Shown piece by piece: positions 16,591-24,609 of a stretch of DNA of 64,000 nucleotides. Below the pieces are notes generated by a model, which did not search any database, was not told the DNA's origin, and saw only the letters and a program-made list of their open reading frames with translations. Positions within the stretch are counted from its first letter, which is position 1; the number at the start of each line of letters is the position of its first letter. The DNA lies in contig NZ_JABFDJ010000001.1 of NCBI RefSeq assembly GCF_013403925.1, positions 496,001 to 560,000 on the forward strand, written 5' to 3'. Position numbers and translations under genes: made by a program. This DNA comes from Winogradskyella wichelsiae. Its GTDB lineage: Bacteria > Bacteroidota > Bacteroidia > Flavobacteriales > Flavobacteriaceae.

Positions 16591-16962
16591 TTACAACTTC
16601 TTAAGCTTAATAATTTTATAGCTTTCGTAGATCTCAGTATAACCATTTTCATCTATTTCTTCATACTCTGTAACTTCGTATGTAATTTCAAAACGTTTAC
16701 CCATTAAATCTTTAGACTTTAGATTCGTCATTTTTAAAACAGAAGCATCAACCTCAGCGAAATAAACAGTTGCCTCGGTATCTTCATCTTTTTCGTCCTC
16801 TCTAATTAAAAAGGCATAACCATCATCCATATCATAACCGTCATAAATCCCTTGAGAAGTTACGGTTGTTATATCTTGAGATTTATCCTTTGTCATTGAA
16901 ATTGCATTTACGCTTAAAACCATTACCATAAGCACAAATACTGTCATTATTTTTGTATTCAT
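16591..16962 (-). CDS. Small secreted protein of unknown function
   Basis: 123 residues from the ATG at 16962 (MNTKIMTVFVLMVMVLSVNA); an in-frame ATG at 16995 would put 11 unlikely residues before this clear signal peptide and is rejected. The mature part is acidic (YDGYDMDDGYAFL, REDEKDEDTEATVYF) and ends in Lys (IIKLKKL). It has no Cys and no motif I recognise; the pattern of beta strands suggests a small OB- or SH3-like barrel but this is a guess. Probably periplasmic. Confidence 0.6.
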   Translation of the reverse strand: MNTKIMTVFVLMVMVLSVNAISMTKDKSQDITTVTSQGIYDGYDMDDGYAFLIREDEKDEDTEATVYFAEVDASVLKMTNLKSKDLMGKRFEITYEVTEYEEIDENGYTEIYESYKIIKLKKL

Positions 16963-17304
16963 TGTACTAAATTTTATACTGAAATTATTCAGCATTAATT
17001 AATATAAGATGTGGTTTTTGGGAATTTGCCACTTCAAGCCCAAATGCTTTTAGAATACAACCTCATGGTTATAATTACTGTGGCTATTTTTCAAATATTT
17101 CTTTCTGAAGTTTCGTTGTGCTAGATTAAAAAATAAAGATCCTAAACAATTAATATATTGTTAGACCTATTAAGCTAATTTTTTAGCTTAGATAAAAGGA
17201 TTAATCTGTAAACTAAAAACTCAGCATCAACTTTTTTTTGTAGATAAAAGTTAAGCTGAGTTTCTATAGTCAATTACAAAATGCTTTTGATATGATAATC
17301 TTTA
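16963..17304. other. AT-rich intergenic region
   Basis: 342 bp between two minus-strand genes. It holds a terminator at 17217-17263 and a small perfect hairpin TAAGCTAA-TTTT-TTAGCTTA at 17171-17190. No coding sequence, RNA gene or promoter consensus is apparent. Confidence 0.6.
17217..17263 (-). terminator. Terminator of the polyamine operon
   Basis: Outer stem AAACTCAGC/GCTGAGTTT and inner stem AACTTTT/AAAAGTT with a small internal bulge; on the minus strand it is followed by a T-rich run. It lies 41 bp beyond the stop of the small acidic protein gene. Confidence 0.65.
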
Positions 17305-17631
17305 TTAAGAAAAATCTTCATCTTCTGCCCCAGGTTCTAATTCTGGATCAACAACTGCATCTGGATCATCATCTTCAAAATCTTCATAATCGTCTTCGTC
17401 GTAATTTTCCATCGTCTGTTCTAACTTCGTACTTACCTTAACCAAATATTTGGTATCTTCAGTAGTCACTTCAACAGCTTCGACTTTTTCATTTTTTGCA
17501 TTTTTAAAAGAAATTACATTTTCATCATCATATCCATCAGGATATTTCTCTACTAAAAGTGATAAGATTTCTGGTGTTAATTTTTTAAAGTCAACTATAA
17601 CTCGTTTTAAATGTGCGTCTTTTGGTTTCAT
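17305..17631 (-). CDS. Small acidic protein, last gene of the polyamine operon
   Basis: 108 residues, cytosolic. A folded N-terminal part (KRVIVDFKKLTPEILSLLV, EKYPDGYDDENVISFKNA) is followed by a very acidic tail rich in Asp and Glu (NYDEDDYEDFEDDDPDA). Similar proteins are widespread in Flavobacteriia and are sometimes labelled DNA primase without evidence. It follows the GNAT-nitrilase gene after 44 bp. The acidic tail could bind basic ligands such as polyamines, which fits the operon, but that is speculation. Function unknown. Confidence 0.65.
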   Translation of the reverse strand: MKPKDAHLKRVIVDFKKLTPEILSLLVEKYPDGYDDENVISFKNAKNEKVEAVEVTTEDTKYLVKVSTKLEQTMENYDEDDYEDFEDDDPDAVVDPELEPGAEDEDFS

Positions 17632-17675
17632 TCTTTAATATTATTTCTAAAGCTAATTTTTTTTAAATATAATAC

Positions 17676-19208
17676 TTATTTACTTACTCGAATAACATCG
17701 TAAATATCTTTTCTCCGATCTTTTAAATTTTTTACTGCCCCAAACGAATGCAATTCTCTAAGCAACCCTAAGTCTACATCTGCAACTAAAATCATCTCTG
17801 TATTTGGTGTCGTTTCTGCTTTTATACCATTACTTGGAAAAGCAAAATCACATGGTGTAAATACGGCTGACTGCGCATATTGGATGTCCATATTACTCAC
17901 ATTAGGCAAGTTACCGACACTACCTGCAATGGCTACATAACATTCATTTTCTATGGCACGTGCCTGTGCACAAAGCCTCACACGTGAGTATCCATTTTGG
18001 GTATCGGTTAAAAATGGTACAAATAAAATATCCATACCTTCATCTGCCAACAACCGTGATAATTCAGGAAATTCAGAATCATAACAAATTAGAATTCCAA
18101 TTTTACCAGCATCTGTTTCAAACGTTTTTAGTTCACTTCCACGTTGCATACCCCAAACTTTAGCTTCATCTGGCGTGACATGAATTTTTTCATAGCGTTC
18201 TAAACTTCCATCTCTTCGACATAAATACCCCACATTATAAAGCACATCACCAACCAATTCTGGCATACTCCCTGTAATAATATTTATATTGTATGAAATT
18301 GATAATTGCTGCATTTTCTCTACAATCGTCTGCGTATAACCTGCTAACTCTCTAATAGCTTGCGGCTCGTGCATGTGATTGTATTTTGCCATTAACGGCG
18401 CATTAAAAAACTCTGGAAACACTGCAAAATCAGAACGGTAAGCAGAAACACTATCTACAAAATACTCCACTTGTTGCATTAAATCGTCTAATCCATTATA
18501 AGGACGCATTTGCCATTGAATCAACCCTAAACGCACTACTGTTTTTACGCTGCTCGCTTTTTTATTTGGTTTGGTATAATAAATATTATCCCATTCCATT
18601 AAAACCGCATATTCACTAGACGCTGTATCTCCTTCTAAATACCCTTTAATAATTCTTAATGGGTGAAAATCATTAGACGTTTGAAAGTTTAAAACCGGAT
18701 CATGTATTTCCTTACTTTTAACTTTCTGAATGTATTCCTTTGGCGAATATTGATCTTTATATTTATGATAATTAGGCATTCTACCCCCAAAAACAATACC
18801 TTTTAAGTTTAGGTTTTCGCACAATTCTTTACGGTAATCATATAAACGACGTCCTAATCTTAACCCTCTAAATTCTGGTTTTATAAAAACATCTATGCCA
18901 TATAAAACATCTCCATCAGGATCATGATTTTTAAATTTATCTCCCTCAATAATATCGGCATAGGTATGATTATCATCAATCTTATCGTAATCTACAATTA
19001 AAGATAACGCACAACCTGCTAACTGACCATCAATTCTAATAACCACCTGACCTTCTGAAAAAATAGAGGTCAAACGCGCAATGTGATCCTTTTTCCAATA
19101 GGAATTTAAAACACCACCATAAGCTTCTAACGTTGCTGATTTTAATTCCTCAAAATCACCAACCGTTAAAAAGCTTAATTCTATATTATTAATTTTATGA
19201 TCTTCCAT
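17676..19208 (-). CDS. GNAT acetyltransferase fused to a carbon-nitrogen hydrolase (nitrilase)
   Basis: 510 residues, cytosolic, two domains. Residues 1 to about 215 are a GNAT N-acetyltransferase with the acetyl-CoA loop region IKPEFRGLRLGRRLYDYR. Residues about 225-510 are a nitrilase-superfamily amidase with the complete Glu-Lys-Cys triad: FAVFPEFF (about 265), YEKIHVTPDE (about 341) and LICYDSEFPE (about 374). The fused architecture is known in this family. In the operon with arginine decarboxylase and agmatinase, the hydrolase might act on an acylated or carbamoylated polyamine. Two bp separate it from the DHS-like gene. Domain call firm, substrate inferred only. Confidence 0.88.
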   Translation of the reverse strand: MEDHKINNIELSFLTVGDFEELKSATLEAYGGVLNSYWKKDHIARLTSIFSEGQVVIRIDGQLAGCALSLIVDYDKIDDNHTYADIIEGDKFKNHDPDGDVLYGIDVFIKPEFRGLRLGRRLYDYRKELCENLNLKGIVFGGRMPNYHKYKDQYSPKEYIQKVKSKEIHDPVLNFQTSNDFHPLRIIKGYLEGDTASSEYAVLMEWDNIYYTKPNKKASSVKTVVRLGLIQWQMRPYNGLDDLMQQVEYFVDSVSAYRSDFAVFPEFFNAPLMAKYNHMHEPQAIRELAGYTQTIVEKMQQLSISYNINIITGSMPELVGDVLYNVGYLCRRDGSLERYEKIHVTPDEAKVWGMQRGSELKTFETDAGKIGILICYDSEFPELSRLLADEGMDILFVPFLTDTQNGYSRVRLCAQARAIENECYVAIAGSVGNLPNVSNMDIQYAQSAVFTPCDFAFPSNGIKAETTPNTEMILVADVDLGLLRELHSFGAVKNLKDRRKDIYDVIRVSK

Positions 19209-19210
19209 AA

Positions 19211-20188
19211 TTACATATCTAAAAGATAAGCAAAGATTAAAGGTGCAACAATAGTAGCGTCACTTTCAATGATGAATTTAGGTGTATCAATATCTAATTT
19301 ACCCCAAGTTATTTTCTCATTTGGAACAGCTCCAGAATACGAACCATAACTCGTTGTACTATCGCTAATTTGACAGAAATAGCTCCAGAATGGTGTTTCT
19401 GGACGTTCCATATCTTGATACAACATTGGCACTACACAAATAGGAAAATCGCCAGCAATACCTCCACCGATCTGGAAGAAACCAATACCGTTTTCAGAAT
19501 TATCGGTGTACCAATCTGCTAAAAACGTCATGTATTCTATACCAGATTTCATAGTACTAGCCTTTAACTCTCCTTTAAGTACGTAGCTTGCAAAGATGTT
19601 ACCCATAGTACTATCTTCCCAACCTGGACAAACAATAGGTAGGTTTTTTTCGGCTGCAGCATACATCCATGAATCCTTTAAATCTATTTCGTAATGCTCT
19701 TCTAAAACACCAGATAATAATAATTTGTACATATATTCATGTGGTAAATAACGTTCACCTTTAGCTTCTGCATCTTTCCAAATTTTAACAATATGTTCTT
19801 GAATTCTTCTAAAAGCTTCCTCTTCTGGAATACAAGTATCCGTGACACGATTTAATCCTTTTTCAAGTAAATCCCATTCGTCTTGTGGTGTTAAATCTCT
19901 ATAATTTGGTACGCGTTTGTAATGCGAATGCGCCACTAAATTCATAATATCTTCTTCTAAATTCGCACCAGTACAAGACACAATTTGCACTTTATCTTTA
20001 CGAATCATTTCAGCAAAAATCTTACCCAATTCTGCGGTACTCATTGCACCCGCTAAAGACACTAACATCTTTGCACCAGAATTTAATTGTGCTTCGTACC
20101 CCTTTGCAGCGTCTACTAAAGCCGCTGAGTTAAAGTGTAAATAATATTTTTCTATAAATTTCGAAATTTCCCCTTTGCTAGTATTCAT
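19211..20188 (-). CDS. Deoxyhypusine-synthase-like protein
   Basis: 325 residues from the ATG at 20188, which overlaps the end of speB by 11 bp. The upstream in-frame codons to 20257 lie in speB and are rejected. DHS fold: LVSLAGAMSTAELG, VSCTGANLEEDIMNLVAHSHY, CPGWEDSTMGN, GGGIAGDFPICV and SGAVPNEKITWGKL. The catalytic Lys of eukaryotic DHS (human K329) aligns with K297 and Trp327 with W295, but the position of human His288 is Asp247. Bacteria have no eIF5A, and bacterial homologues are linked to polyamine metabolism (for example homospermidine synthases). NAD+-dependent aminobutyl transfer from a polyamine is plausible; the true product is unknown. Confidence 0.85.
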   Translation of the reverse strand: MNTSKGEISKFIEKYYLHFNSAALVDAAKGYEAQLNSGAKMLVSLAGAMSTAELGKIFAEMIRKDKVQIVSCTGANLEEDIMNLVAHSHYKRVPNYRDLTPQDEWDLLEKGLNRVTDTCIPEEEAFRRIQEHIVKIWKDAEAKGERYLPHEYMYKLLLSGVLEEHYEIDLKDSWMYAAAEKNLPIVCPGWEDSTMGNIFASYVLKGELKASTMKSGIEYMTFLADWYTDNSENGIGFFQIGGGIAGDFPICVVPMLYQDMERPETPFWSYFCQISDSTTSYGSYSGAVPNEKITWGKLDIDTPKFIIESDATIVAPLIFAYLLDM

Positions 20189-21119
20189 CTTCTGTATTGA
20201 ATTTAGATTTTTTATTTCCTTCTTTGTTTGAATCGTTAAAGTTGCTTTCAAAACCATCTTCTATATTTTGATTTTGAAATTTGTAACTCAACATTTTGTA
20301 ATATAATTTGGCAGCTAAGAAGTCTGAAGATTTATCAGCTTCATTAGGACATAATTCTACAATATCGAAACCAACCACATTCTTCTCGTCAAAAACTTGT
20401 TTTAAGAACTCTAGCGTTTCGTAATACAATAATCCTCCCGGCTCAGGTGTTCCTGTGCTTGGCATAATTGAAGGATCAAATGCATCCAAGTCGAATGTAA
20501 TAAATACGTTATCTGTCATCTGATCAATAGCAGCATCCATCCAACTATCATCTATAGCCATTTGGTGAGCGAAATACGTTTTTTCTTCGTCCATTACCGT
20601 TTTCTCGATAATATCCATAGAACGGATTCCAACCTGAATTAAGTTGGTTGTCTGGCTCGCTTCGTAAACAGCACAAGCGTGATTACATGTAGAACCTTCG
20701 TAGCTTTCGCGTAAATCTGCGTGTGCATCGATATGAAGTACCGTAAGATCTTCAAACATTTCGTTGAAAGCTCTAATCGTCCCTATTGACACTGAATGTT
20801 CACCACCAAAAACAGTTACAAATTTGTTCTTCTTAATATATTTTTTTGTCGCTTGGTGTACGGCTTCTACCATAGCTTCTGGTGATGCATTTTCTGCAAC
20901 AGCGTCTGCTAGAAATACACCTTGTTGGTAAACTTCAGAATCGGTTTCAATATCATAAAGTTCCATATTAGCCGAAGCATCTAAAAATGCATCAGGACCT
21001 TTATCTGCACCTTTTTGCCATGTACTTGTACCATCATAAGGTACAGGAATTAATACAATTTTAGCCGTTTCTAATTTTGCTAAATCTTCTGGAATACCAG
21101 CGTAAGTTTTTGTTTTCAT
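20178..21119 (-). CDS. speB: Agmatinase (ureohydrolase)
   Basis: 313 residues. Mn-binding motifs of the arginase/agmatinase family are complete: FGGEHSVS, HIDAHADLR, and FDLDAFDPSIMPSTGTPEPGG. It converts agmatine to putrescine and urea, the step after arginine decarboxylase encoded just upstream. The last 32 residues after MLSYKF are a hydrophilic Asn/Lys/Glu-rich tail outside the conserved fold and run into the start of the DHS-like gene. Gap to speA is 76 bp and holds a small hairpin (21131-21146). Confidence 0.92.
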   Translation of the reverse strand: MKTKTYAGIPEDLAKLETAKIVLIPVPYDGTSTWQKGADKGPDAFLDASANMELYDIETDSEVYQQGVFLADAVAENASPEAMVEAVHQATKKYIKKNKFVTVFGGEHSVSIGTIRAFNEMFEDLTVLHIDAHADLRESYEGSTCNHACAVYEASQTTNLIQVGIRSMDIIEKTVMDEEKTYFAHQMAIDDSWMDAAIDQMTDNVFITFDLDAFDPSIMPSTGTPEPGGLLYYETLEFLKQVFDEKNVVGFDIVELCPNEADKSSDFLAAKLYYKMLSYKFQNQNIEDGFESNFNDSNKEGNKKSKFNTEDEY

Positions 21120-21130
21120 TTTATATCATT

Positions 21131-21146
21131 TTCCGCTAAAACGGAA
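21131..21146. repeat. Intercistronic hairpin between speA and speB
   Basis: TTCCG-ctaaaa-CGGAA, five-base arms, without a T-tract. It may be an mRNA stability or processing element. Confidence 0.3.
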
Positions 21147-21195
21147 GTATTTTATTATTCAATAATTTTATTAATACTGTTTACTTAACCTCCTC

Positions 21196-22593
21196 TTAAG
21201 AGTCATACCCTAAAATACCGAGTAAGTTTTCACTTTTTTGCTGTTCTGCAAAAACGCTAGTCTTTAAGTTTCCATCCGCATCTTTTTGAATTAAAACATG
21301 CTTTGGTGTTGGTATTAAACAGTGTTGCAAACCGCCAAAACCACCTATAGTTTCTTGGTAAGCACCGGTGTTAAAAAAACCAATATATAAGGGTTTATCT
21401 TTATTATATTTTGGTAAATAAATAGCATTAGTGTGTTGCTCACTGTTATAATAATCATCACTATCGCATGTTAAACCGCCTAAAAGCACACGTTCGTAAC
21501 TATCGTTCCAACGGTTGATTGGCAACATTATAAAACGTTTATTAATAGCCCAAGTATCTGGTAATGTTGTTATAAAAGATGAATTAATCATGTTCCATTT
21601 TTCACGATCATTTTGTTGTTTCTGATATAATATTTTATAAAGTGCGCCTCCACTTTCTCCTACGGTAAAACTGCCGAATTCTGTAAAAATATTGGGTACC
21701 GCTACCTCTTCTTCTTCACAAACTAGGTTTATTTGATTTACAATTTCATCTACCATATAGGCATAATCAAAATCGAAAGCCAATGAGTTTTTTATAGGAA
21801 AACCACCACCAATGTTTAAACTATCTAAAGTTGGGCATATTTTTTTTAAAGCTGTGTATACCTTTAAACACTTATGTAATTCGTTCCAGTAGTAAGCATT
21901 GTCTCTTATCCCTGTGTTAATAAAAAAGTGAAGCATCTTTAACTCTACTTTTTTATTATCTTGAATTTGACTTTTATAAAAAGGTACAATGTTTTTGTAG
22001 CCAATTCCTAAACGTGAGGTGTAAAATTCAAACTTTGGTTCTTCCTCAGAAGCGATTCTAATTCCAACCTTAAATTTCCCGTTAATCTCTTCAGATAATA
22101 AATCAATTTCTTCGTAATTATCTATAATAGGGATACAGTTTTTATGACCGTCATTAATAAGACTTGCTATATTCTCAATGTATTGATCACGTTTAAAACC
22201 ATTACTTAGCACATAGGTTTCGTCAGTAATTTTACCTTCTTTTTTAAGTGCTTTAACAATATCTATGTCAAAAGCCGAAGAGGTTTCAATATGGATATCA
22301 TTACTAAGTGCCTCATCTAAAACATGTTTAAAATGAGAGCTTTTAGTGCAATAGCAATAATTGTATTGTCCCTTGTAGTTATACTTTTCAAAAGCATCAG
22401 CAAACCATTTTTTAGCACGCTGTATGTTATTAGAAATTTGTGGTAAATATGTAAATTTTAAAGGTGCTCCGTATGCTTCAACCAATTTCATTAGGTCTAT
22501 ATCGTGAAAATGCAAAGCTTTGTCTTCAAGTTTAAATTCGTCTTGAGGAAAGTGAAAGGATTGATCGATGAGATCAATATATTTATTGTTCAT
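21196..22593 (-). CDS. speA: Biosynthetic arginine decarboxylase, short bacterial form
   Basis: 465 residues, PLP-dependent fold III decarboxylase. The Schiff-base Lys is K84 in YCYCTKSSHFK; the phosphate-binding Gly motif is SLNIGGGFPIK and the C-terminal substrate/PLP loop is LLGGLTCDSDD. It is much shorter than the 630-residue E. coli SpeA and is the form common in Bacteroidota. It makes agmatine from arginine. First gene of the operon speA-speB-DHS-like-GNAT/nitrilase-acidic protein. The nearest consensus promoter is about 290 bp upstream (22884-22891), leaving a long leader. Confidence 0.9.
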   Translation of the reverse strand: MNNKYIDLIDQSFHFPQDEFKLEDKALHFHDIDLMKLVEAYGAPLKFTYLPQISNNIQRAKKWFADAFEKYNYKGQYNYCYCTKSSHFKHVLDEALSNDIHIETSSAFDIDIVKALKKEGKITDETYVLSNGFKRDQYIENIASLINDGHKNCIPIIDNYEEIDLLSEEINGKFKVGIRIASEEEPKFEFYTSRLGIGYKNIVPFYKSQIQDNKKVELKMLHFFINTGIRDNAYYWNELHKCLKVYTALKKICPTLDSLNIGGGFPIKNSLAFDFDYAYMVDEIVNQINLVCEEEEVAVPNIFTEFGSFTVGESGGALYKILYQKQQNDREKWNMINSSFITTLPDTWAINKRFIMLPINRWNDSYERVLLGGLTCDSDDYYNSEQHTNAIYLPKYNKDKPLYIGFFNTGAYQETIGGFGGLQHCLIPTPKHVLIQKDADGNLKTSVFAEQQKSENLLGILGYDS

Positions 22594-22661
22594 GTTGTGG
22601 ATTAAAAATTCAAGTATAAGATAAAAAATATATGCGTAAACAATGTTAAGGATACGTTATA

Positions 22662-22814
22662 TCATACCTGAATTTGGCTTTGTGTAGTAGGTACAAAACC
22701 GTAAATATGCTGACTAGCAGCAATCGATGATGCGGAAGTTAGCTCTAAAATTCGGTTACTTAATCTATAAGCTGCTCTTGAATATGACTTCCTAATTTTC
22801 AAGAACCCGAACAT
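22662..22814 (-). CDS. Candidate 50-codon upstream ORF in the speA leader
   Basis: Reads MFGFLKIRKSYSRAAYRLSN, then RILELTSASSIAASQHIYGF and VPTTQSQIQV, ending 68 bp before the speA start. The sequence is basic, Ser/Ala-rich and has normal codon use, standing out from the very AT-rich flanks. The same frame extends upstream to 22970 but that part crosses the predicted promoter and is Lys/Asn-rich, so the inner ATG at 22814 is preferred. It could be a regulatory leader peptide for arginine/polyamine control or a structured RNA that happens to be open. Confidence 0.35.
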   Translation of the reverse strand: MFGFLKIRKSYSRAAYRLSNRILELTSASSIAASQHIYGFVPTTQSQIQV

Positions 22815-22883
22815 ATAAACATGTTTCAATTGTTCAGCTAAAATTGGTTTTAAAACCTTGTTAGGTAGGCACCAATTTCGAAG

Positions 22884-22891
22884 CAAATGTA
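22884..22891 (-). promoter_or_regulatory. TAnnTTTG -7 promoter element for speA
   Basis: TACATTTG on the minus strand, identical to the elements before gcvH and ruvA. The transcript would start near 22877, about 285 nt before the speA ATG. No closer match to the consensus is present between it and speA. No -33 TTG is evident. Confidence 0.45.
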
Positions 22892-23276
22892 TATTATTTT
22901 CTAATACGTTGTTATTTTTTTTATTTTTTTTAAATATTTTATTAGAACACTTACTACTAAAGGAATACAAACTTTATTAGCCCCTATAATTAGAAAAACA
23001 AAGACCTAATTATATCTCAATATTTGGAGAGAAAGTATATATTTATTGTTTCAGTTGTATAATAAATTAGCTAATGTTAATAGAAGAATTTATATAAGAA
23101 CGATAACAAATCAATATTTTGTAATTGAGGAATTATTTATCGACTGTGGATAAATACGTCATAAAATATTACACTCCACACCATAACTAAACTGCAACAT
23201 TATAAAAAATAATTATCTATTTAATAAAATAGGACGATAATAGAAACCTTCTTTTTATTTATATATTTTGTGATCT

Positions 23277-23387
23277 TTAAGTGTTATAAACAAAATAAAC
23301 TAGAGTATTCCCCTCTATGAAAAGAATACGACCTTCTCTTAAATCATCGTATTCTATATTACCAACAAAAAACTCTAATTTATCCAT
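23277..23387 (-). CDS. Candidate 36-residue small ORF
   Basis: Begins MDKLEFFVGNIEYDDLREGR and ends ILFIEGNTLVYFVYNT. The composition looks protein-like compared with its AT-rich surroundings, but there is no recognised family, no clear promoter and no neighbour in the same operon. It may be a gene fragment or chance. Confidence 0.22.
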   Translation of the reverse strand: MDKLEFFVGNIEYDDLREGRILFIEGNTLVYFVYNT

Positions 23388-23474
23388 TCTATATTATTTA
23401 CTAACTTACATCCTGATTTAAAAAATAAAAGATTTGATATAACTTAAATAGAAATTAATCTTATAACCTCAACT

Positions 23475-24281
23475 ATGAAACACAAAGCCAAATACCTTAT
23501 TTTTTTTATTGCATTAATTGTATTCAGTTTTAAAGTTAATGCGCAAGATGACGGAGACATTGACATGCCTTTTTCAATTCCTACAGAATATAACACACTT
23601 AATATACCAACAAGGTATAATGATGCCGTTATTGAACTAAATTTAAGAAATAGCAATTTGAAGTCGTTACCAGATACAATTTCAATTTATAAAAATTTAA
23701 AATATCTATACGTTTCCAATAATTCGTTGCAAGAAATCCCTGAAAACATCGGCGATTGTAAAAAATTAAGTATAATTTCTATTGCTAATAATAACCTAAA
23801 AAAATTACCAAATTCCATAACTGAATTAGAGCATTTACTAACACTATTTTTGCCAAAAAATAATCTTATAGAACTACCAAAAAATTTAGAAAATTTAAGC
23901 CGCTTGCTTCAACTCAACCTTGAGGATAATAACTTAAAATCATTGCCCCGTAATATGGAAGGCTTAAAAGAGTTGTTTGAATTAAACTTGAATAACAACG
24001 AACTTACTTCATTACCAAAAACGATAACTAAAGTTACCAAATTAAAAAATTTACTATTAGCAAATAATAATCTCAAAGCGCTTCCTAAAGATATTGGTGA
24101 TTTACAAAACTTAGAAGGATTAGACTTAAGGAATAATAATATAAAATCAGTTCCTAAAAGCATGAAAAACCTTACAAGTTTAAAGTATGTTATTTTAACA
24201 GGAAATCCGATTGCCGAAAAAAGTGAATTAGAATTGAGAGCTCTTTTTCCTCATTGCAAAATTGTAATTGAAGATCTATAA
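23475..24281 (+). CDS. Exported leucine-rich-repeat protein
   Basis: 268 residues. A signal peptide of 23 residues (ends FKVNAQ) is followed by about eight leucine-rich repeats of 23 residues from about residue 50 to 250, each with the LxxLxLxxNxLxxLPxxI pattern, for example LKYLYVSNNSLQEIPENIG and LEGLDLRNNNIKSVPKSM. The repeats form a curved protein-binding solenoid. There is no T9SS C-terminal sorting domain and no lipobox, so it is probably periplasmic. Partner unknown; single-gene unit. Confidence 0.85.
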   Translation: MKHKAKYLIFFIALIVFSFKVNAQDDGDIDMPFSIPTEYNTLNIPTRYNDAVIELNLRNSNLKSLPDTISIYKNLKYLYVSNNSLQEIPENIGDCKKLSIISIANNNLKKLPNSITELEHLLTLFLPKNNLIELPKNLENLSRLLQLNLEDNNLKSLPRNMEGLKELFELNLNNNELTSLPKTITKVTKLKNLLLANNNLKALPKDIGDLQNLEGLDLRNNNIKSVPKSMKNLTSLKYVILTGNPIAEKSELELRALFPHCKIVIEDL

Positions 24282-24609
24282 ATCAGTTGACAACTAATAA
24301 TAAGCTTTTATTTTTTTAAAGGATTTTATAACGACAGTCCGCATATTTGATAACATATTTAAATTAAAGATGAGGATCATTATGACTTATAAAATCTATA
24401 AGTAGGCTAAAAGACAGAATAGCAAAATGAGGAATACTAGTTTATTTTTTATTTAGAATTGTATCTTCCTAAAACCTGTAATTTCATCGCTAAAAATTTA
24501 ATATAACGAAAATCCGTAATAAAATTCAAGTTTTACGACTTATAGCTTCAACATACTTTAGGTTTATAAATATGAATCAAACTTAAAGCAGCACAATCGA
24601 TTTTATTAA
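24282..24609. other. AT-rich intergenic region
   Basis: 328 bp between two plus-strand genes. No ORF, consensus promoter, hairpin with T-tract or repeat was found that could be supported. It presumably contains the promoter of the nucleoside hydrolase operon and any AraC-type operator for it. Confidence 0.5.

Larger units (their letters stand above)
22594..23474. other. Long intergenic region: speA leader plus AT-rich spacer
   Basis: 881 bp without an established gene. The half next to speA (22594-22891) is less AT-rich, carries the candidate upstream ORF, and has potential pairings such as AAATTGG/CCAATTT near its 5' end and AGGAAGT/ACTTCC inside, so it may be a structured leader RNA. From 22900 to 23474 the DNA is very AT-rich, with one perfect DnaA-box-like 9-mer (23145-23153) and a 36-codon minus-strand ORF at 23277-23387. 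Confidence 0.6.

Noticed and set aside
20178-20275. Hydrophilic C-terminal tail of agmatinase as a readthrough or frameshift scar
   Set aside because: The frame is open, the tail is hydrophilic and ends at an ordinary stop overlapping the next gene; without homologues there is no reason to call it damaged.
22662-22970. A 102-codon minus-strand frame upstream of speA
   Set aside because: Its N-terminal half is Lys/Asn-rich AT-driven sequence and crosses the predicted speA promoter; only the inner 50 codons are kept as a candidate.
23145-23153. Perfect DnaA-box sequence TGTGGATAA in the spacer upstream of the LRR gene
   Set aside because: It is single, no further boxes or dnaA/dnaN genes are nearby, and one 9-mer match is expected by chance in AT-rich DNA of this size; not evidence for an origin.
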